From the NCBI RefSeq assembly GCF_900187365.1, contig NZ_FYDG01000004.1, positions 1-64,000 of the forward strand: a DNA stretch of 64,000 nucleotides, in the 5' to 3' direction. The translations under genes and the position numbers were made by a program. This DNA comes from Rhodoblastus acidophilus (lineage in GTDB: Bacteria > Pseudomonadota > Alphaproteobacteria > Rhizobiales > Beijerinckiaceae). Positions 42,559 to 51,542 of the stretch are shown here, in pieces (position 1 is the first letter of the stretch; each line of letters opens with the position of its first letter). The notes beneath the pieces were generated by a model, which was not told where the DNA came from, did not search any database, and was given only the letters and a program-made list of their open reading frames with translations.

Positions 42559-44739
42559 ATGGACACAAAAATCGCAACATTCGCGCTCGCGGGCGCACTG
42601 GCGGCGCCGCAGGCGGCCTTGGCGCAGGATGCGGGCGCCGTTTACAATCTCGGCGAAATCCACGTCACCGCGCCGGGCGAGACGCCGGACGACCGCGGCG
42701 TTCCCGTCGCCACGCCGACGACCCGGGCCGCCGCCAAGGTTCCGTTCCAGTCGGCGACGCCCGCGCCGATCGGCGGCGACACCATTTCCGCCGAAAAATT
42801 CGAGACGTTCGAGAAGGCCACGCTCGACAAGGCGGTGGAGCTGACCCCCGGCGTGATCGCCTATGACATGGCCGGTTCTCGCAACGAGCAGAACATCTAT
42901 GTCCACGGCTTCGACCGCTGGCAGGTGCCGATCCTGCTCGACGGCGTGCGCATCTACCTGCCGGTGGACAATCGGCTCGATTTCGGCCGCTTCCTCACCA
43001 GCAATCTCGCGGAAGTCCAGATTTCCAAGGGCTACGCCTCGGTGCTCGACGGTCCCGGCGCGATGGGCGGCGAAATCAATCTGGTGACGCGCAAGCCCAC
43101 CAAGGCGGTGGAAGGGGAGATCGGGACCGATTTCGATTTTTCACGCAGCGGCTGGTACACGGGTTCGCGCAGCTATGCCCGCGTCGGCACGAAACAGGAC
43201 CTTTATTATCTGCAGGCGGCCGGCGCCTTCAACAATTCGCGCGGCTGGGAATTGCCCGACGCCTATGTCGGAAACGTCCATCAGGGCGAAGGCCTGCGCG
43301 GCAATTCCGCGGCGAAGGACAGGGACATCAACCTGAAAGCCGGTTACACGCCGAACGCCACAGACGAATATTCGATCAACTATCTGCGCCAGGAAGGCCA
43401 GAAGGGCGCGCCGTATAACGTGAGTCCCTACGGCTACTCGCCCTATACGTCGATGGCGCCGAAATACTGGACCTGGCCCTATTGGGACGTGCAGAGCCTC
43501 GCAGCGCTCACCCACACCCAGATCGATCCGACCGCCTATGTGAACACGAAAATCTTCTGGAACCGGTTCGACAACGCGCTGCGCCAGTATTCCGACGCGG
43601 CGCAAACCACGCAGAGCGATGGCAACGCCGGCAATTCCTCCTATCACGACTGGAGCCTCGGCGGCTCGGTCGAGGCCGGCAAGGACATTCTGCCCTGGGA
43701 CACGCTGAAAGCCGCGCTGCACTATCGCCGCGACACCCATAACGAGCAATCTTTCGGCTTCACCAACCCGAAAACCGGCAAACCGGCCGGATGCGTCGCC
43801 AACACGCCCTGCTACGCCTCGCCGGTGATTAACGAATACGAGGACACGTATTCGGTCGCGCTGGAAAACACCGCCCATGTCTGGGACCATGTCGATCTGG
43901 TGCAGGGTTTCTCCTACGAATGGCGCAACACCCTGAAGGCGCAGGGTTTTAATGGCTCCAACGCGCCCTATGGCATGATCTACTACCCCAACAGCTATGC
44001 GGCGGCGCCCAACGGGCAAGTGGCGGCGATCTGGCGTTACAACGACACCGACAAGGTCTATCTGAGCTTCTCGGACCGCACCCGCTTCCCGACGCTGTTC
44101 GAGCGCTACAGCACCAAATTCGGCTACGCCATCGCCAACGCCAGTCTGCAGCCGGAGCGCGCCGCCAATGTCCAGCTCGGTTGGGAGGGCTATGTCGCGC
44201 AGCGCCTGAAGGTCGAGGCCGACGTTTACGGCAGCGACGTGCAGGACATGATCGGCACGGTGCAGAACATCCCGCTGCCCAATGGCAAGACCACCACGCA
44301 GAGTCAGAACATCGGCCATGGCCATATTCTCGGCGCCGACCTGAAGGCGGATTGGGCGGCGACCGACGATCTGGCGCTCGGCGGCCACGCCTCGCTGATC
44401 CATCGCTGGGTCAATTATTCCAAGGGCGTGACGGGGCAGTTGACCGGCGTGCCCGGCGTCGCCGCCTTCTTCTATGCGCAATGGCGGCCCCTGGCCAACG
44501 TGACGCTGACCCCCGACGTGCAGATCGCCGGACAGCGCTGGAGCAGCAATGCGGCGGGCAACGGCTATGTCCAGACCGGCGCCTATGCGCTGGTGAATTT
44601 CAAGGCGGAATGGCAGGCCTATGAGGGGCTGACCTTCACGGCCGGCGCCCGCAACCTCACCGACCGCCTCTATGTCCTGAGCGACGGCTATCCCGAGCCG
44701 GGCCGCACCTTCTATCTCGGCGCCCGCTACACGTTCTGA
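42559..44739 (+). CDS. TonB-dependent outer-membrane receptor
   Basis: The 726-residue protein has a signal peptide (cleavage near AALA/QD), a TonB-box-like N-terminal stretch (NLGEIHVTAP), a plug domain (about 70-180, with QNIYVHGFDRWQVPILLDGV) and a long barrel with strand pairs to the C-terminal YPEPGRTFYLGARYTF, ending in Phe. Such receptors import siderophores, vitamins or metal complexes. Divergent placement beside mosBA suggests a molybdenum-linked ligand, possibly a molybdophore or metal catecholate (inference). It begins after CCGGAG, 9 nt before the ATG. Confidence 0.92.
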   Translation: MDTKIATFALAGALAAPQAALAQDAGAVYNLGEIHVTAPGETPDDRGVPVATPTTRAAAKVPFQSATPAPIGGDTISAEKFETFEKATLDKAVELTPGVIAYDMAGSRNEQNIYVHGFDRWQVPILLDGVRIYLPVDNRLDFGRFLTSNLAEVQISKGYASVLDGPGAMGGEINLVTRKPTKAVEGEIGTDFDFSRSGWYTGSRSYARVGTKQDLYYLQAAGAFNNSRGWELPDAYVGNVHQGEGLRGNSAAKDRDINLKAGYTPNATDEYSINYLRQEGQKGAPYNVSPYGYSPYTSMAPKYWTWPYWDVQSLAALTHTQIDPTAYVNTKIFWNRFDNALRQYSDAAQTTQSDGNAGNSSYHDWSLGGSVEAGKDILPWDTLKAALHYRRDTHNEQSFGFTNPKTGKPAGCVANTPCYASPVINEYEDTYSVALENTAHVWDHVDLVQGFSYEWRNTLKAQGFNGSNAPYGMIYYPNSYAAAPNGQVAAIWRYNDTDKVYLSFSDRTRFPTLFERYSTKFGYAIANASLQPERAANVQLGWEGYVAQRLKVEADVYGSDVQDMIGTVQNIPLPNGKTTTQSQNIGHGHILGADLKADWAATDDLALGGHASLIHRWVNYSKGVTGQLTGVPGVAAFFYAQWRPLANVTLTPDVQIAGQRWSSNAAGNGYVQTGAYALVNFKAEWQAYEGLTFTAGARNLTDRLYVLSDGYPEPGRTFYLGARYTF

Positions 44740-44749
44740 TCGCTTCTTG

Positions 44750-44783
44750 TTGGCGCGCGGCGTTGTCGCGCGCCAATTTCTTT
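44750..44783 (+). terminator. Hairpin with T-rich tail abutting the next ribosome site
   Basis: TTGGCGCGCG (44750-44759), a 7-nt loop and CGCGCGCCAA (44767-44776) form a perfect 10-bp stem, followed by TTTCTTT (44777-44783). It is 10 nt past the receptor stop, and its T-tail runs into the GGAG Shine-Dalgarno of the next gene (44784-44787). It may act as a partial terminator lowering expression of the downstream gene. Confidence 0.65.
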
Positions 44784-44796
44784 GGAGACCAAGAAA

Positions 44797-45294
44797 ATGT
44801 TTGCAAGACTCTGCCTCGCTTCGGCCCTTTTGCTGCTGCCCGCCGCCGCGCAGGCGCAGGAGCCGAACGCCTGCGACAAGTTCAAATGGAGCGTGGCGCG
44901 CGAAAAAAGCTGGTTCGAGGCCGCGCCGCAAAAAGTCGCCTCGGGCGACGCCGCGCAGGTCGGCAAGGGCTATGCCGTCGCGCTCAAGCCGCTCGCTGAG
45001 ACCGCTTTCGCCAAGACGCCGGCGCGGGCGCCCAAGCCTGAAACTTTCGCCGCGCTGCTGACGGTTCCGGCGATCGACAAGCCCGGCCTCTATGACATCA
45101 CGCTGTCCGGCGAAGGCTGGATCGACGCGGTGCAGAACGGCGCGATCGCGCGGACGGTGGATTTCTCCGGCCTGGTCGGCTGCGCCGCCGTGCGCAAGAG
45201 CGTGCGCTACCAGCTGGAGAGCGGCCCGCTCACCGTGCAGATCAGCAATGTCGCGGGCGAGTCAGTCCTTCTCGCCATCGCGCCCGTCGAATGA
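44797..45294 (+). CDS. Small periplasmic protein of unknown function
   Basis: This 165-residue protein has a clear signal peptide (MFARLCLASALLLLPAAAQA, cleaved before QEP). The mature part has two cysteines (NACDKFKW near 29 and VGCAAVRK near 135) and beta-rich segments such as GLYDITLSGEGWID and GPLTVQISNVAGESVLLAI. I do not recognise a family. The ATG at 44797 is chosen because GGAG lies 9 nt upstream. It directly follows the TonB receptor, so it may bind the same ligand in the periplasm (inference). Confidence 0.75.
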   Translation: MFARLCLASALLLLPAAAQAQEPNACDKFKWSVAREKSWFEAAPQKVASGDAAQVGKGYAVALKPLAETAFAKTPARAPKPETFAALLTVPAIDKPGLYDITLSGEGWIDAVQNGAIARTVDFSGLVGCAAVRKSVRYQLESGPLTVQISNVAGESVLLAIAPVE

Positions 45295-45525
45295 CCGGCG
45301 CGGGCGGATGAGCGGCAAGATCTTCAAACAAGATGAATTGTCGTGTTTCCGCCGATACCAACAAATTGTTAGGAGGCCGACGCGCACGACAGGCGTCGGC
45401 CTCCCGTTCACCACAACATGAAGTGTGAGTAAATAGCGGGTTCGCCTGTTGGCATGGAGTTTGCCGGGACTGATTGCGATTGTCGACCGCGTTTCCACGC
45501 GGCGCGGCGCGGGAGGAGCTTTCTC
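45295..45525 (+). promoter_or_regulatory. Leader region with a 12-bp hairpin upstream of DUF2478 gene
   Basis: The 231 nt before the DUF2478 gene include ATCTT-CAAAC-AAGAT (45320-45334), AACAA-A-TTGTT (45360-45370) and a strong stem GGAGGCCGACGC (45372-45383) / GCGTCGGCCTCC (45393-45404) with a 9-nt loop. There is no T-run after the stem. It could be a terminator for the preceding gene by another mechanism, or a structured leader controlling the two downstream genes. Confidence 0.45.
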
Positions 45526-46071
45526 ATGAACTCCAGAGCTTTCGAGTCGGCAAGGGCTTCCATTGTGGCGATCGGCGGCGCGGACAGCGCCGGCAAACGC
45601 GGCCTGATCGACGATTTTCTTCGACGGCGCCGCGCCGAGGGTCTGCGGGTGGTCGGCGTGGTCGAGGCGCGCGATCCCGGCGCAGAGGCCTGCGCCAGCC
45701 GCGCCGTCACCGATCTCGCCACCGGCGCCCGCATCGGCATTTCGCAAAATCTCGGGCCGGGCTCCACCGCCTGCGCGCTGGATCCGGGCGGTCTGGCGCT
45801 GGCCTGCGCCGCCGTGCAACGTTCGTTGCAGCAGGGCGCCGACCTCGTCGTGCTCAGCAAGTTCGGCAAGCTGGAGGCCGGCGGCGGCGGGTTGTGCGAC
45901 GCCTTTTCCGCCGCGCTGGAGATCGGCGCGCCGGTGGTGACCACGCTGCATCCCGTCCTGCGCGAGGATTGGGCGCGTTTCGCCGGCGATCTCGCCGAGG
46001 AGATCGCGCCGGAGCCGCAGGCGCTCGAAAGCTGGTGGCGGGACGTGTCCCGCGCCGCGCGCGCCGCTTGA
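45526..46071 (+). CDS. DUF2478 family protein, possible Mo-related NTP-binding protein
   Basis: The 181-residue protein fits the DUF2478 family, which I know from molybdate transport and nitrogen-fixation neighbourhoods. It has a P-loop-like GGADSAGKRG (17-26) with Arg where Ser/Thr is expected, a conserved-looking ISQNLGPGS, CALDPGGLALACAAV, and DLVVLSKFGKLEAGGGGLCD. The function is unproven; nucleotide binding is inferred. The ATG at 45526 has GGAGGAGC upstream. It is followed after 12 nt by the YqeB-type gene, probably in one operon. Confidence 0.82.
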   Translation: MNSRAFESARASIVAIGGADSAGKRGLIDDFLRRRRAEGLRVVGVVEARDPGAEACASRAVTDLATGARIGISQNLGPGSTACALDPGGLALACAAVQRSLQQGADLVVLSKFGKLEAGGGGLCDAFSAALEIGAPVVTTLHPVLREDWARFAGDLAEEIAPEPQALESWWRDVSRAARAA

Positions 46072-46083
46072 ACGGAGGGAGCC

Positions 46084-46932
46084 ATGCGACCGACCTCCGA
46101 CCTCTACGCCTTCCAGAACCTCCGCCTCGCCGTGGTGATGGGAACCAACGAAATCGCCTCGGCAGTGGCGGTGAAGCTGACCGGCGCCGGCTATCGCGTC
46201 GTGATGGCGCATGACACGTTTCCGCCGGTGATCCGGCGCGGCATGGCGTTTCATGACGCGCTCTACGACGATCCGGTCGAGGTGGCCGGCGTGGTCGGCG
46301 AGCGCGCCGACGGGCTGCTGGCCATCGCCGCCGTGCTGGCGCAGCCGGCGCGGGTGGCGGTGACGCCGCTGTCGCTGATGGAGCTGCTGGCCTATCGCGC
46401 GGCGGACGTGCTGGTGGACGCCCGGATGCAGAAGACGCGGCTCACCCCGGATTTTCGCGGGCTGGCGCGCCTCACCATCGGCATGGGGCCGCGCTTCGCC
46501 GTCGGCGTGAATTGCGACATCGCCGTCGAAACCCGCCCGTCGCGCGCCGGCCTGCTGCTGACCGAGGGCGAGACCGATGCGCCCGATGGCGTGGCGCGGC
46601 GATTGGGCGGCGTCGGGCGCGAGCGTTTCGCCTATTCCGACCGCAGCGGCCTGTGGCGGACCCCGGTCGATATCGGCATGTGGGTTCCCAAGGCGTTCGT
46701 GGTCGGGCGCCATGACGGCATGCCGGTGGCGGCGCCCATCGAGGGCGTGGTGCGCGGCATGGCGCGCGACGGCGTCTACGCCCCGGCCGGGGTGAAGCTG
46801 GTCGAAATCGACCCGCGCGGACGCGACGCCTGCTGGACCGGACTCGACGAGCGCGGGCTGAGACTGGCCAACGCCTGTCTCCAGGCCATATCCGAGCGCC
46901 CGACGGTCGAGCGTCTCGTCGCTTTCGGGTGA
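46084..46932 (+). CDS. YqeB-type molybdenum hydroxylase maturation protein
   Basis: The 282-residue protein resembles the YqeB/EF2563 family of selenium-dependent molybdenum hydroxylase accessory proteins. Matching segments are LAVVMGTNEIASAVAVKLTG (a Rossmann-like start), VIRRGMAFHDALYDD, DVLVDARMQKTRL, LTIGMGPRFAVGVN and, near the end, PIEGVVRGMARDGVYAPAG and VEIDPRGRDACW. Such proteins help insert or modify the metal cofactor of molybdenum hydroxylases. The ATG follows GGAGGGAG. It ends 7 nt from the convergent EamA gene. Confidence 0.8.
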   Translation: MRPTSDLYAFQNLRLAVVMGTNEIASAVAVKLTGAGYRVVMAHDTFPPVIRRGMAFHDALYDDPVEVAGVVGERADGLLAIAAVLAQPARVAVTPLSLMELLAYRAADVLVDARMQKTRLTPDFRGLARLTIGMGPRFAVGVNCDIAVETRPSRAGLLLTEGETDAPDGVARRLGGVGRERFAYSDRSGLWRTPVDIGMWVPKAFVVGRHDGMPVAAPIEGVVRGMARDGVYAPAGVKLVEIDPRGRDACWTGLDERGLRLANACLQAISERPTVERLVAFG

Positions 46933-46939
46933 AGCCCGT

Positions 46940-47806
46940 TCAGCCCTGCGGGCGGCGCCGCGCGGCGATCACCAGCGCGACCCCGCCGAGCACCAGCGCC
47001 GAGGCGCCGACCAGCCGCAGGCCCGGCGTCTCGCCGAGCAGGGCGGCGCCGCCGAGCGCGGCCAGAACGGGCGCGCTCAATTGCACGGTCGCGCCCTGCG
47101 CCGCCGTCAGCCCGCGCAGCGCGGCGTACCACAGGGCATAGCCCAACCCCGAGGCCGCCGCCCCCGACAGCAGCGCCAGCAGCAGCCCTTGCGGGGAGGC
47201 CGTCAGCGAGAATGGCGCGGCCAGGGCGAGCAAGGCGAGTCCCATCGGAACGGCGCGGAAAAAATTGCCGGCGGTGGCGGCGAGCGGATCGGCGCCGCCG
47301 CGCCCCAGCAGCGAATAGACGCCCCAGGCGACGCCCGCCGCCAGCATCAGCCCGGCGCCGAGCGGGGGCGGGGCGGCGGCGCCCGGCGCGAGCAGCCAGA
47401 TCAGCCCGGCCAGGGCCAGCAGGAAACCGAGCGTCTGCCAGCGGGTGAAACGCTCGCCGCGCCACAGCCCCGCGCCGATCATGGTCGCCTGCACCGCGCC
47501 GAACAGCAGCAGCGCCCCGGTTCCGGCAGGCAGGCCGCGATAGGCCAGCGAAAAGCCCGCCGCATAGGCGAACAGCGCGAAAGCCGCGCGCCAGCTTCCC
47601 TGCGCCGCTCGAAGCTTGCCCGACAGCGCCAGCAGCAGCCAGAGCATGGCCGCGCCGGAGGCGAGGCGAACGAAGGTGAACGAGGCCGCATCCATGGCGC
47701 CGGCGGCCAGCGCGGCGCGGCAGAGCAGGGAGTTCGCCGCGAAGGCGACCATGGCGAGGGCGGTGAGGCCGAGGGTTTTGGCGTCGGGTCGGTGCGTTGC
47801 GCTCAT
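46940..47806 (-). CDS. EamA/DMT family transporter
   Basis: The 288-residue membrane protein has ten predicted helices in two EamA repeats: LGLTALAMVAFAANSLLCR starts the first and PPLGAGLMLAAGVAWGVYSLL the second. This drug/metabolite transporter family exports amino acids, nucleosides or metabolites; the substrate is unknown. The ATG at 47806 gives the usual short cytoplasmic N-terminus. The gene follows the acyltransferase by 44 nt, so both may share a transcript. Confidence 0.9.
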   Translation of the reverse strand: MSATHRPDAKTLGLTALAMVAFAANSLLCRAALAAGAMDAASFTFVRLASGAAMLWLLLALSGKLRAAQGSWRAAFALFAYAAGFSLAYRGLPAGTGALLLFGAVQATMIGAGLWRGERFTRWQTLGFLLALAGLIWLLAPGAAAPPPLGAGLMLAAGVAWGVYSLLGRGGADPLAATAGNFFRAVPMGLALLALAAPFSLTASPQGLLLALLSGAAASGLGYALWYAALRGLTAAQGATVQLSAPVLAALGGAALLGETPGLRLVGASALVLGGVALVIAARRRPQG

Positions 47807-47850
47807 GCGGCACCTTGCCGCAGCGCGCAAGCGCCCGCAAGCGCGGCGAC

Positions 47851-49107
47851 TTATGCGGCCGAAGCCAGTTGGGGCTCTTCGCCGGTTTTGGGGGCGGGCG
47901 CCGCCCGACAGCGCCGCGACAGAGCGACGGCCCAGGCGTCGATCCGGCTGAATGGCCGCGCCAGCGCGAAAGTGGCGGCGACGGTCAGCAAGCCCGCCGC
48001 CAGCCCGGCGCCGGCGACGCCAAGCTTCGGGGCCAGCGCGATCAGAACGAACGAGCCCAGGCCCATCAGGATCGGCCAATGGACCAGATAGATCGGGAAG
48101 GACAGCCGCCCCAGCGCGACAAAGGCCGGCTTTGTCAGCAGGCGGCTCAACGGCGCCGAACAGGCGAGGCCGACGAAGATGAAGATCGCGCCATAGATTT
48201 TTTGCGGAAACGCCTGACAGGGCAGGCTGAACAGCGACAGGTCGCACAGCGCGCTTGTGACGGCGAAACGGCCGAACTCCGGGTATCGCCCGAACTCCTC
48301 TTGCACGCAGAGCAGGCCACCCAGCGTCAGCAGAGCGATGACCGCCGTGCTCGGCAGATAGGGCGCGCGCCCCGCCTTGCGCCGCGCCTGAAGCGCAAGG
48401 GCGAGCGCGTGTCCCGCCAGAAAGCAGATGAAATGCGACCGGAACATCAAGACGGCGAGAGCGCTGAGCCATAGCGGCCAGAATTTCACCTTGCGCGAGG
48501 CCAGGACCAGCCCCAGCACCAAAACCGAGCCCTGCAATTCCACGCTGAGCGACCACAACGGCGCGACATAGGCGTGACGGACCGATTCGGCGAAGCCGGG
48601 CGCCGCGAACGGATAGCTGCTGTCATAGCCCAGAAACAGCGGGTCGAGCGCCGCATCCTTGAGCCAATAGGCGAGACCGGCCGGCGGGCTCCAGACGTGG
48701 GTCAGCCAGTTCGAGCCGGTCAGGCGGCCTGCCTCCTGTTGCAGGCCGCCGAAGGCTAGCGCGAAGGGCGCCGCCAGCAGGCAGGCGCAAAAGGCCGGAA
48801 TGAACAGCCGCACGACCCGCGCGCGCAGCGCGGCCAGCGGGCGGTCGGCCTGTCTCTGGAAGGCGAAGGTCAACACGAGGCCGCTGAGCACGAAGAATAT
48901 ATAGACGGCGCTATAACCGTCCCAGAGCAGGAACAGCGGCGAACCGTGCAGGATGCGCGCCCAGGCCGGTTCTGTCCCGAGAAACACCACAGCCGGGAAG
49001 AACGCGCTGAAAACATGCAGCAGCAGAACTTGCAGCGCCGCAAGGCCGCGAATCGATTCCAGATGCGTGAGACGGCCCGAGTCCGAACCGGCAAAATCCT
49101 GCGTCAT
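47851..49107 (-). CDS. Acyltransferase 3 family membrane protein
   Basis: The 418-residue polytopic protein has the N-terminal signature LTHLESIRGLAALQVLLLHVF (conserved Arg and His), YIFFVLSGLVL and RARVVRLFIPAF. About ten helices follow, with LGRLSFPIYLVHWPI near the C-terminus, also conserved in this family. Like the other two acyltransferases in the window it probably O-acylates a surface polysaccharide or lipid. It is divergent from rpsB. Confidence 0.9.
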   Translation of the reverse strand: MTQDFAGSDSGRLTHLESIRGLAALQVLLLHVFSAFFPAVVFLGTEPAWARILHGSPLFLLWDGYSAVYIFFVLSGLVLTFAFQRQADRPLAALRARVVRLFIPAFCACLLAAPFALAFGGLQQEAGRLTGSNWLTHVWSPPAGLAYWLKDAALDPLFLGYDSSYPFAAPGFAESVRHAYVAPLWSLSVELQGSVLVLGLVLASRKVKFWPLWLSALAVLMFRSHFICFLAGHALALALQARRKAGRAPYLPSTAVIALLTLGGLLCVQEEFGRYPEFGRFAVTSALCDLSLFSLPCQAFPQKIYGAIFIFVGLACSAPLSRLLTKPAFVALGRLSFPIYLVHWPILMGLGSFVLIALAPKLGVAGAGLAAGLLTVAATFALARPFSRIDAWAVALSRRCRAAPAPKTGEEPQLASAA

Positions 49108-49196
49108 GGCCGTCGCCGCTCCATGTTGACGGACGCAAGGGTAGCCCGGCAAATGTTAAGACTTGCGCCAGGGGGCGCGGAATCTTGCGGCGACGC

Positions 49197-49225
49197 CTTG
49201 CCAAACGCCCGTTTCTGAGCTAGAC
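49197..49225 (+). promoter_or_regulatory. Sigma-70-like promoter for rpsB
   Basis: CTTGCC (49197-49202) and CTAGAC (49220-49225) are separated by 17 nt, close to the alphaproteobacterial housekeeping pattern CTTGAC-N17-CTATAT. It lies about 110 nt upstream of rpsB, leaving a leader in which S2 autoregulation could act. Confidence 0.35.
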
Positions 49226-49334
49226 GCCCCCTCCATCCCACACGCGGACTTGTGCGTCCCTGCTTCAAGGCGGCGCTCCGGTGGCTGGAGGTCCAGCCCA
49301 TCGTTCGCGGAGGTTCAACCGGAGAGAAATAATT

Positions 49335-50333
49335 ATGGCGCTTCCCGACTTTTCCATGCGCGGCCTGCTCGAGTCCGGCGCTCATTTCGGTCACCAGGCT
49401 CATCGCTGGAACCCGAAAATGGCCCCCTTCATTTTCGGCGTGCGCAACAACATCCACGTCATCGACCTCGCCCAGACCGTGCCGTTGCTGCACCAGGCGC
49501 TGAAGGCGGTGTCCGACACCGTCGCCAAGGGCGGCCGCGTGCTGTTCGTCGGCACCAAGCGCCAGGCGCAGGAGCAGATCGCCGACGCCGCCAAGCGTTC
49601 CGCGCAGTACTACATCAACGCCCGCTGGCTCGGCGGCATGCTGACCAACTGGAAGACCATTTCGGCTTCCATTGCGCGTCTGCGGAAGATCGACGACCAG
49701 CTCAACTCCGGCGCCTCCGGCCTCACCAAGAAAGAGCGCCTGATGATGTCGCGCGAACGCGACAAGCTTGAGAAGGCTTTGGGCGGCATCAAGGACATGG
49801 GCGGCGTGCCGGACCTGATCTTCGTGATCGACACCAACAAGGAGCAGTTGGCGATCAAGGAAGCCGCGCGCCTCAACATTCCGGTCGCGGCCATCCTCGA
49901 CACCAATTGCGACCCGGACGGCATCACCTATCCGATCCCGGGCAATGACGACGCCGGCCGCGCCATCGCGCTCTATTGCGACCTGTTCGCCCGCGCCGCG
50001 CTCGACGGCATTTCGCGCAGCCAGGGTTCGCTCGGCCTCGACATCGGCGCCTCCGAGGCTCCGCTGGCGGTCGAATTGCCGAGCGACGCCGTGCTGGCCT
50101 CGACCGACGTGTTCGAACTGCTGACCGCCCCGCGCGGCGCGCCGGACGATCTGTCCAAGCTCGCTGGCGTCGGCCCGCAGGTCGAGAAGAAGCTGAACGA
50201 CGCCGGCCTGTTCCACTACTGGCAGTTCGCCGCCATGACGGAAGCGGACGCCGCCAAGGTCGACGCCGACCTCAAGCTCAACGGCCGCGTCGGCGGCTGG
50301 GTGAGCCAGGCCCGCGAACTCGTCGCCGCCTGA
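49335..50333 (+). CDS. rpsB: 30S ribosomal protein S2, extended
   Basis: S2 is a small-subunit assembly protein. The N-terminal segments [20 protein letters not shown] and [11 protein letters not shown], and [16 protein letters not shown], are standard. At 332 residues it is about 80 longer than the E. coli protein. The extra C-terminal domain (about 268-332, [20 protein letters not shown] with further helices) resembles a helix-hairpin-helix domain and is a known alphaproteobacterial feature. The ATG at 49335 follows GGAGAG. tsf follows 198 nt later. Confidence 0.98.
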   Translation: MALPDFSMRGLLESGAHFGHQAHRWNPKMAPFIFGVRNNIHVIDLAQTVPLLHQALKAVSDTVAKGGRVLFVGTKRQAQEQIADAAKRSAQYYINARWLGGMLTNWKTISASIARLRKIDDQLNSGASGLTKKERLMMSRERDKLEKALGGIKDMGGVPDLIFVIDTNKEQLAIKEAARLNIPVAAILDTNCDPDGITYPIPGNDDAGRAIALYCDLFARAALDGISRSQGSLGLDIGASEAPLAVELPSDAVLASTDVFELLTAPRGAPDDLSKLAGVGPQVEKKLNDAGLFHYWQFAAMTEADAAKVDADLKLNGRVGGWVSQARELVAA

Positions 50334-50365
50334 CGCGCGACTTTTCGTCCCTGACGAAGTTTTGT

Positions 50366-50390
50366 ACGGCGCGCCGAAATGGCGCGCCGT
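50366..50390 (+). terminator. Hairpin between rpsB and tsf
   Basis: ACGGCGCGCC (50366-50375), GAAAT and GGCGCGCCGT (50381-50390) form a perfect 10-bp stem, followed by CTGTTTG. The T-run is weak. It lies 33 nt past the rpsB stop and may attenuate read-through into tsf or be an mRNA processing site. Confidence 0.55.
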
Positions 50391-50531
50391 CTGTTTGATC
50401 GGCGCCCGGACGGCTTTCCGTCGAGAGCCGGCTGCAAGCGAAGCGACGGCCTGTCGCGGACGCTTCACGGATTTCCGTTTTCATGGCCGGGGCTCCAAGC
50501 CGATTCGGCCAAGCACAAGAGGATGACGTTC

Positions 50532-51458
50532 ATGGCCAATATCACCGCCGCACTGGTGAAGGATCTGCGCGAGAAGACCGGGGCCGGTATGATGGACTGC
50601 AAGCAGGCGCTGAACGCGACCGAGGGCGACATCGAGGCCGCCGTCGATTGGCTGCGCAAGAAGGGCCTGTCCAAGGCGGCCAAGAAGTCCGACCGCGTCG
50701 CCGCCGAAGGTCTGGTCGGCATCGCCATCTCCGGGACCACCGGCGTCGTCGTCGAGGTGAATTCCGAGACCGACTTCGTCGCCCGCAACGAGGAATTCCA
50801 GGCGCTCGTCAAGACCATCGCGCTGGTCGCCGCCGAAAAGGGCGAGACCGAGGTCGAGACGCTGAAGGGCCAGCATTATCCGGGCGACGCCGGCACGGTG
50901 GCCGACGCCATCTCCAACGCCATCGCCACCATCGGCGAGAACATGACGCTGCGCCGCGCCGCTTCGCTCACCGTGTCGGACGGCGTGATCGGCCATTACC
51001 TGCACAACGCCATTGGCGAGGGCCTGGGCAAGATCGGCGTGCTCGTCGCGCTAGAATCGACCGGCGACAAGTCGGTGCTCGCCGACCTCGGCCGCAAGAT
51101 CGCCATGCACGTCGCCGCGACCAATCCGGTGGCGCTGGATTCGACCGGCGTCGATCCGGCCACGCTGGAGCGCGAGAAGAACGTGCTGCGCGAGAAGAAC
51201 GCCGGCAAGCCGGCCCATGTGCTGGAAAAGATCGTCGAGTCCGGCATGAAGACCTATTTCAAGGAAGTCACGCTGGTCGAGCAGGCGTACATTCATGACA
51301 GCGCCAAGACGGTTGGCCAGGCCGTCGCCGAAGCCGCCAAGACGGCCGGCGCCCCGGTCGCGCTCAAGGGCTTCGTGCGCTACGGCCTCGGCGAAGGCAT
51401 CGAGAAGGCCGAAGCCGATTTCGCGGCGGAAGTCGCCGCGGCCGCTTCGGGCGCCTGA
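50532..51458 (+). CDS. tsf: Elongation factor Ts
   Basis: EF-Ts is the nucleotide exchange factor of EF-Tu. The 308-residue protein has the N-terminal UBA-like domain with [21 protein letters not shown] and [12 protein letters not shown], the core [16 protein letters not shown], and the dimerisation region. The ATG at 50532 has AGAGG 9 nt upstream; the ATG at 50523 touches that Shine-Dalgarno and is unlikely. It is followed by a strong terminator. Confidence 0.98.
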   Translation: MANITAALVKDLREKTGAGMMDCKQALNATEGDIEAAVDWLRKKGLSKAAKKSDRVAAEGLVGIAISGTTGVVVEVNSETDFVARNEEFQALVKTIALVAAEKGETEVETLKGQHYPGDAGTVADAISNAIATIGENMTLRRAASLTVSDGVIGHYLHNAIGEGLGKIGVLVALESTGDKSVLADLGRKIAMHVAATNPVALDSTGVDPATLEREKNVLREKNAGKPAHVLEKIVESGMKTYFKEVTLVEQAYIHDSAKTVGQAVAEAAKTAGAPVALKGFVRYGLGEGIEKAEADFAAEVAAAASGA

Positions 51459-51480
51459 GCGTTTCCCGCGATCACATGAC

Positions 51481-51514
51481 AAAGGGCGGCTCGCGCGAGC
51501 CGCCCTTTTTGTTT
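51481..51514 (+). terminator. Strong intrinsic terminator after tsf
   Basis: AAAGGGCGGCTCG (51481-51493), CG and CGAGCCGCCCTTT (51496-51508) pair over 13 bp, followed by TTGTTT. The mirrored A-run before the stem lets it work for the convergent gene as well. It lies 22 nt past the tsf stop. Confidence 0.85.
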
Positions 51515-51542
51515 GGACGATGCGAGAGCGGGACGCCGCCCG

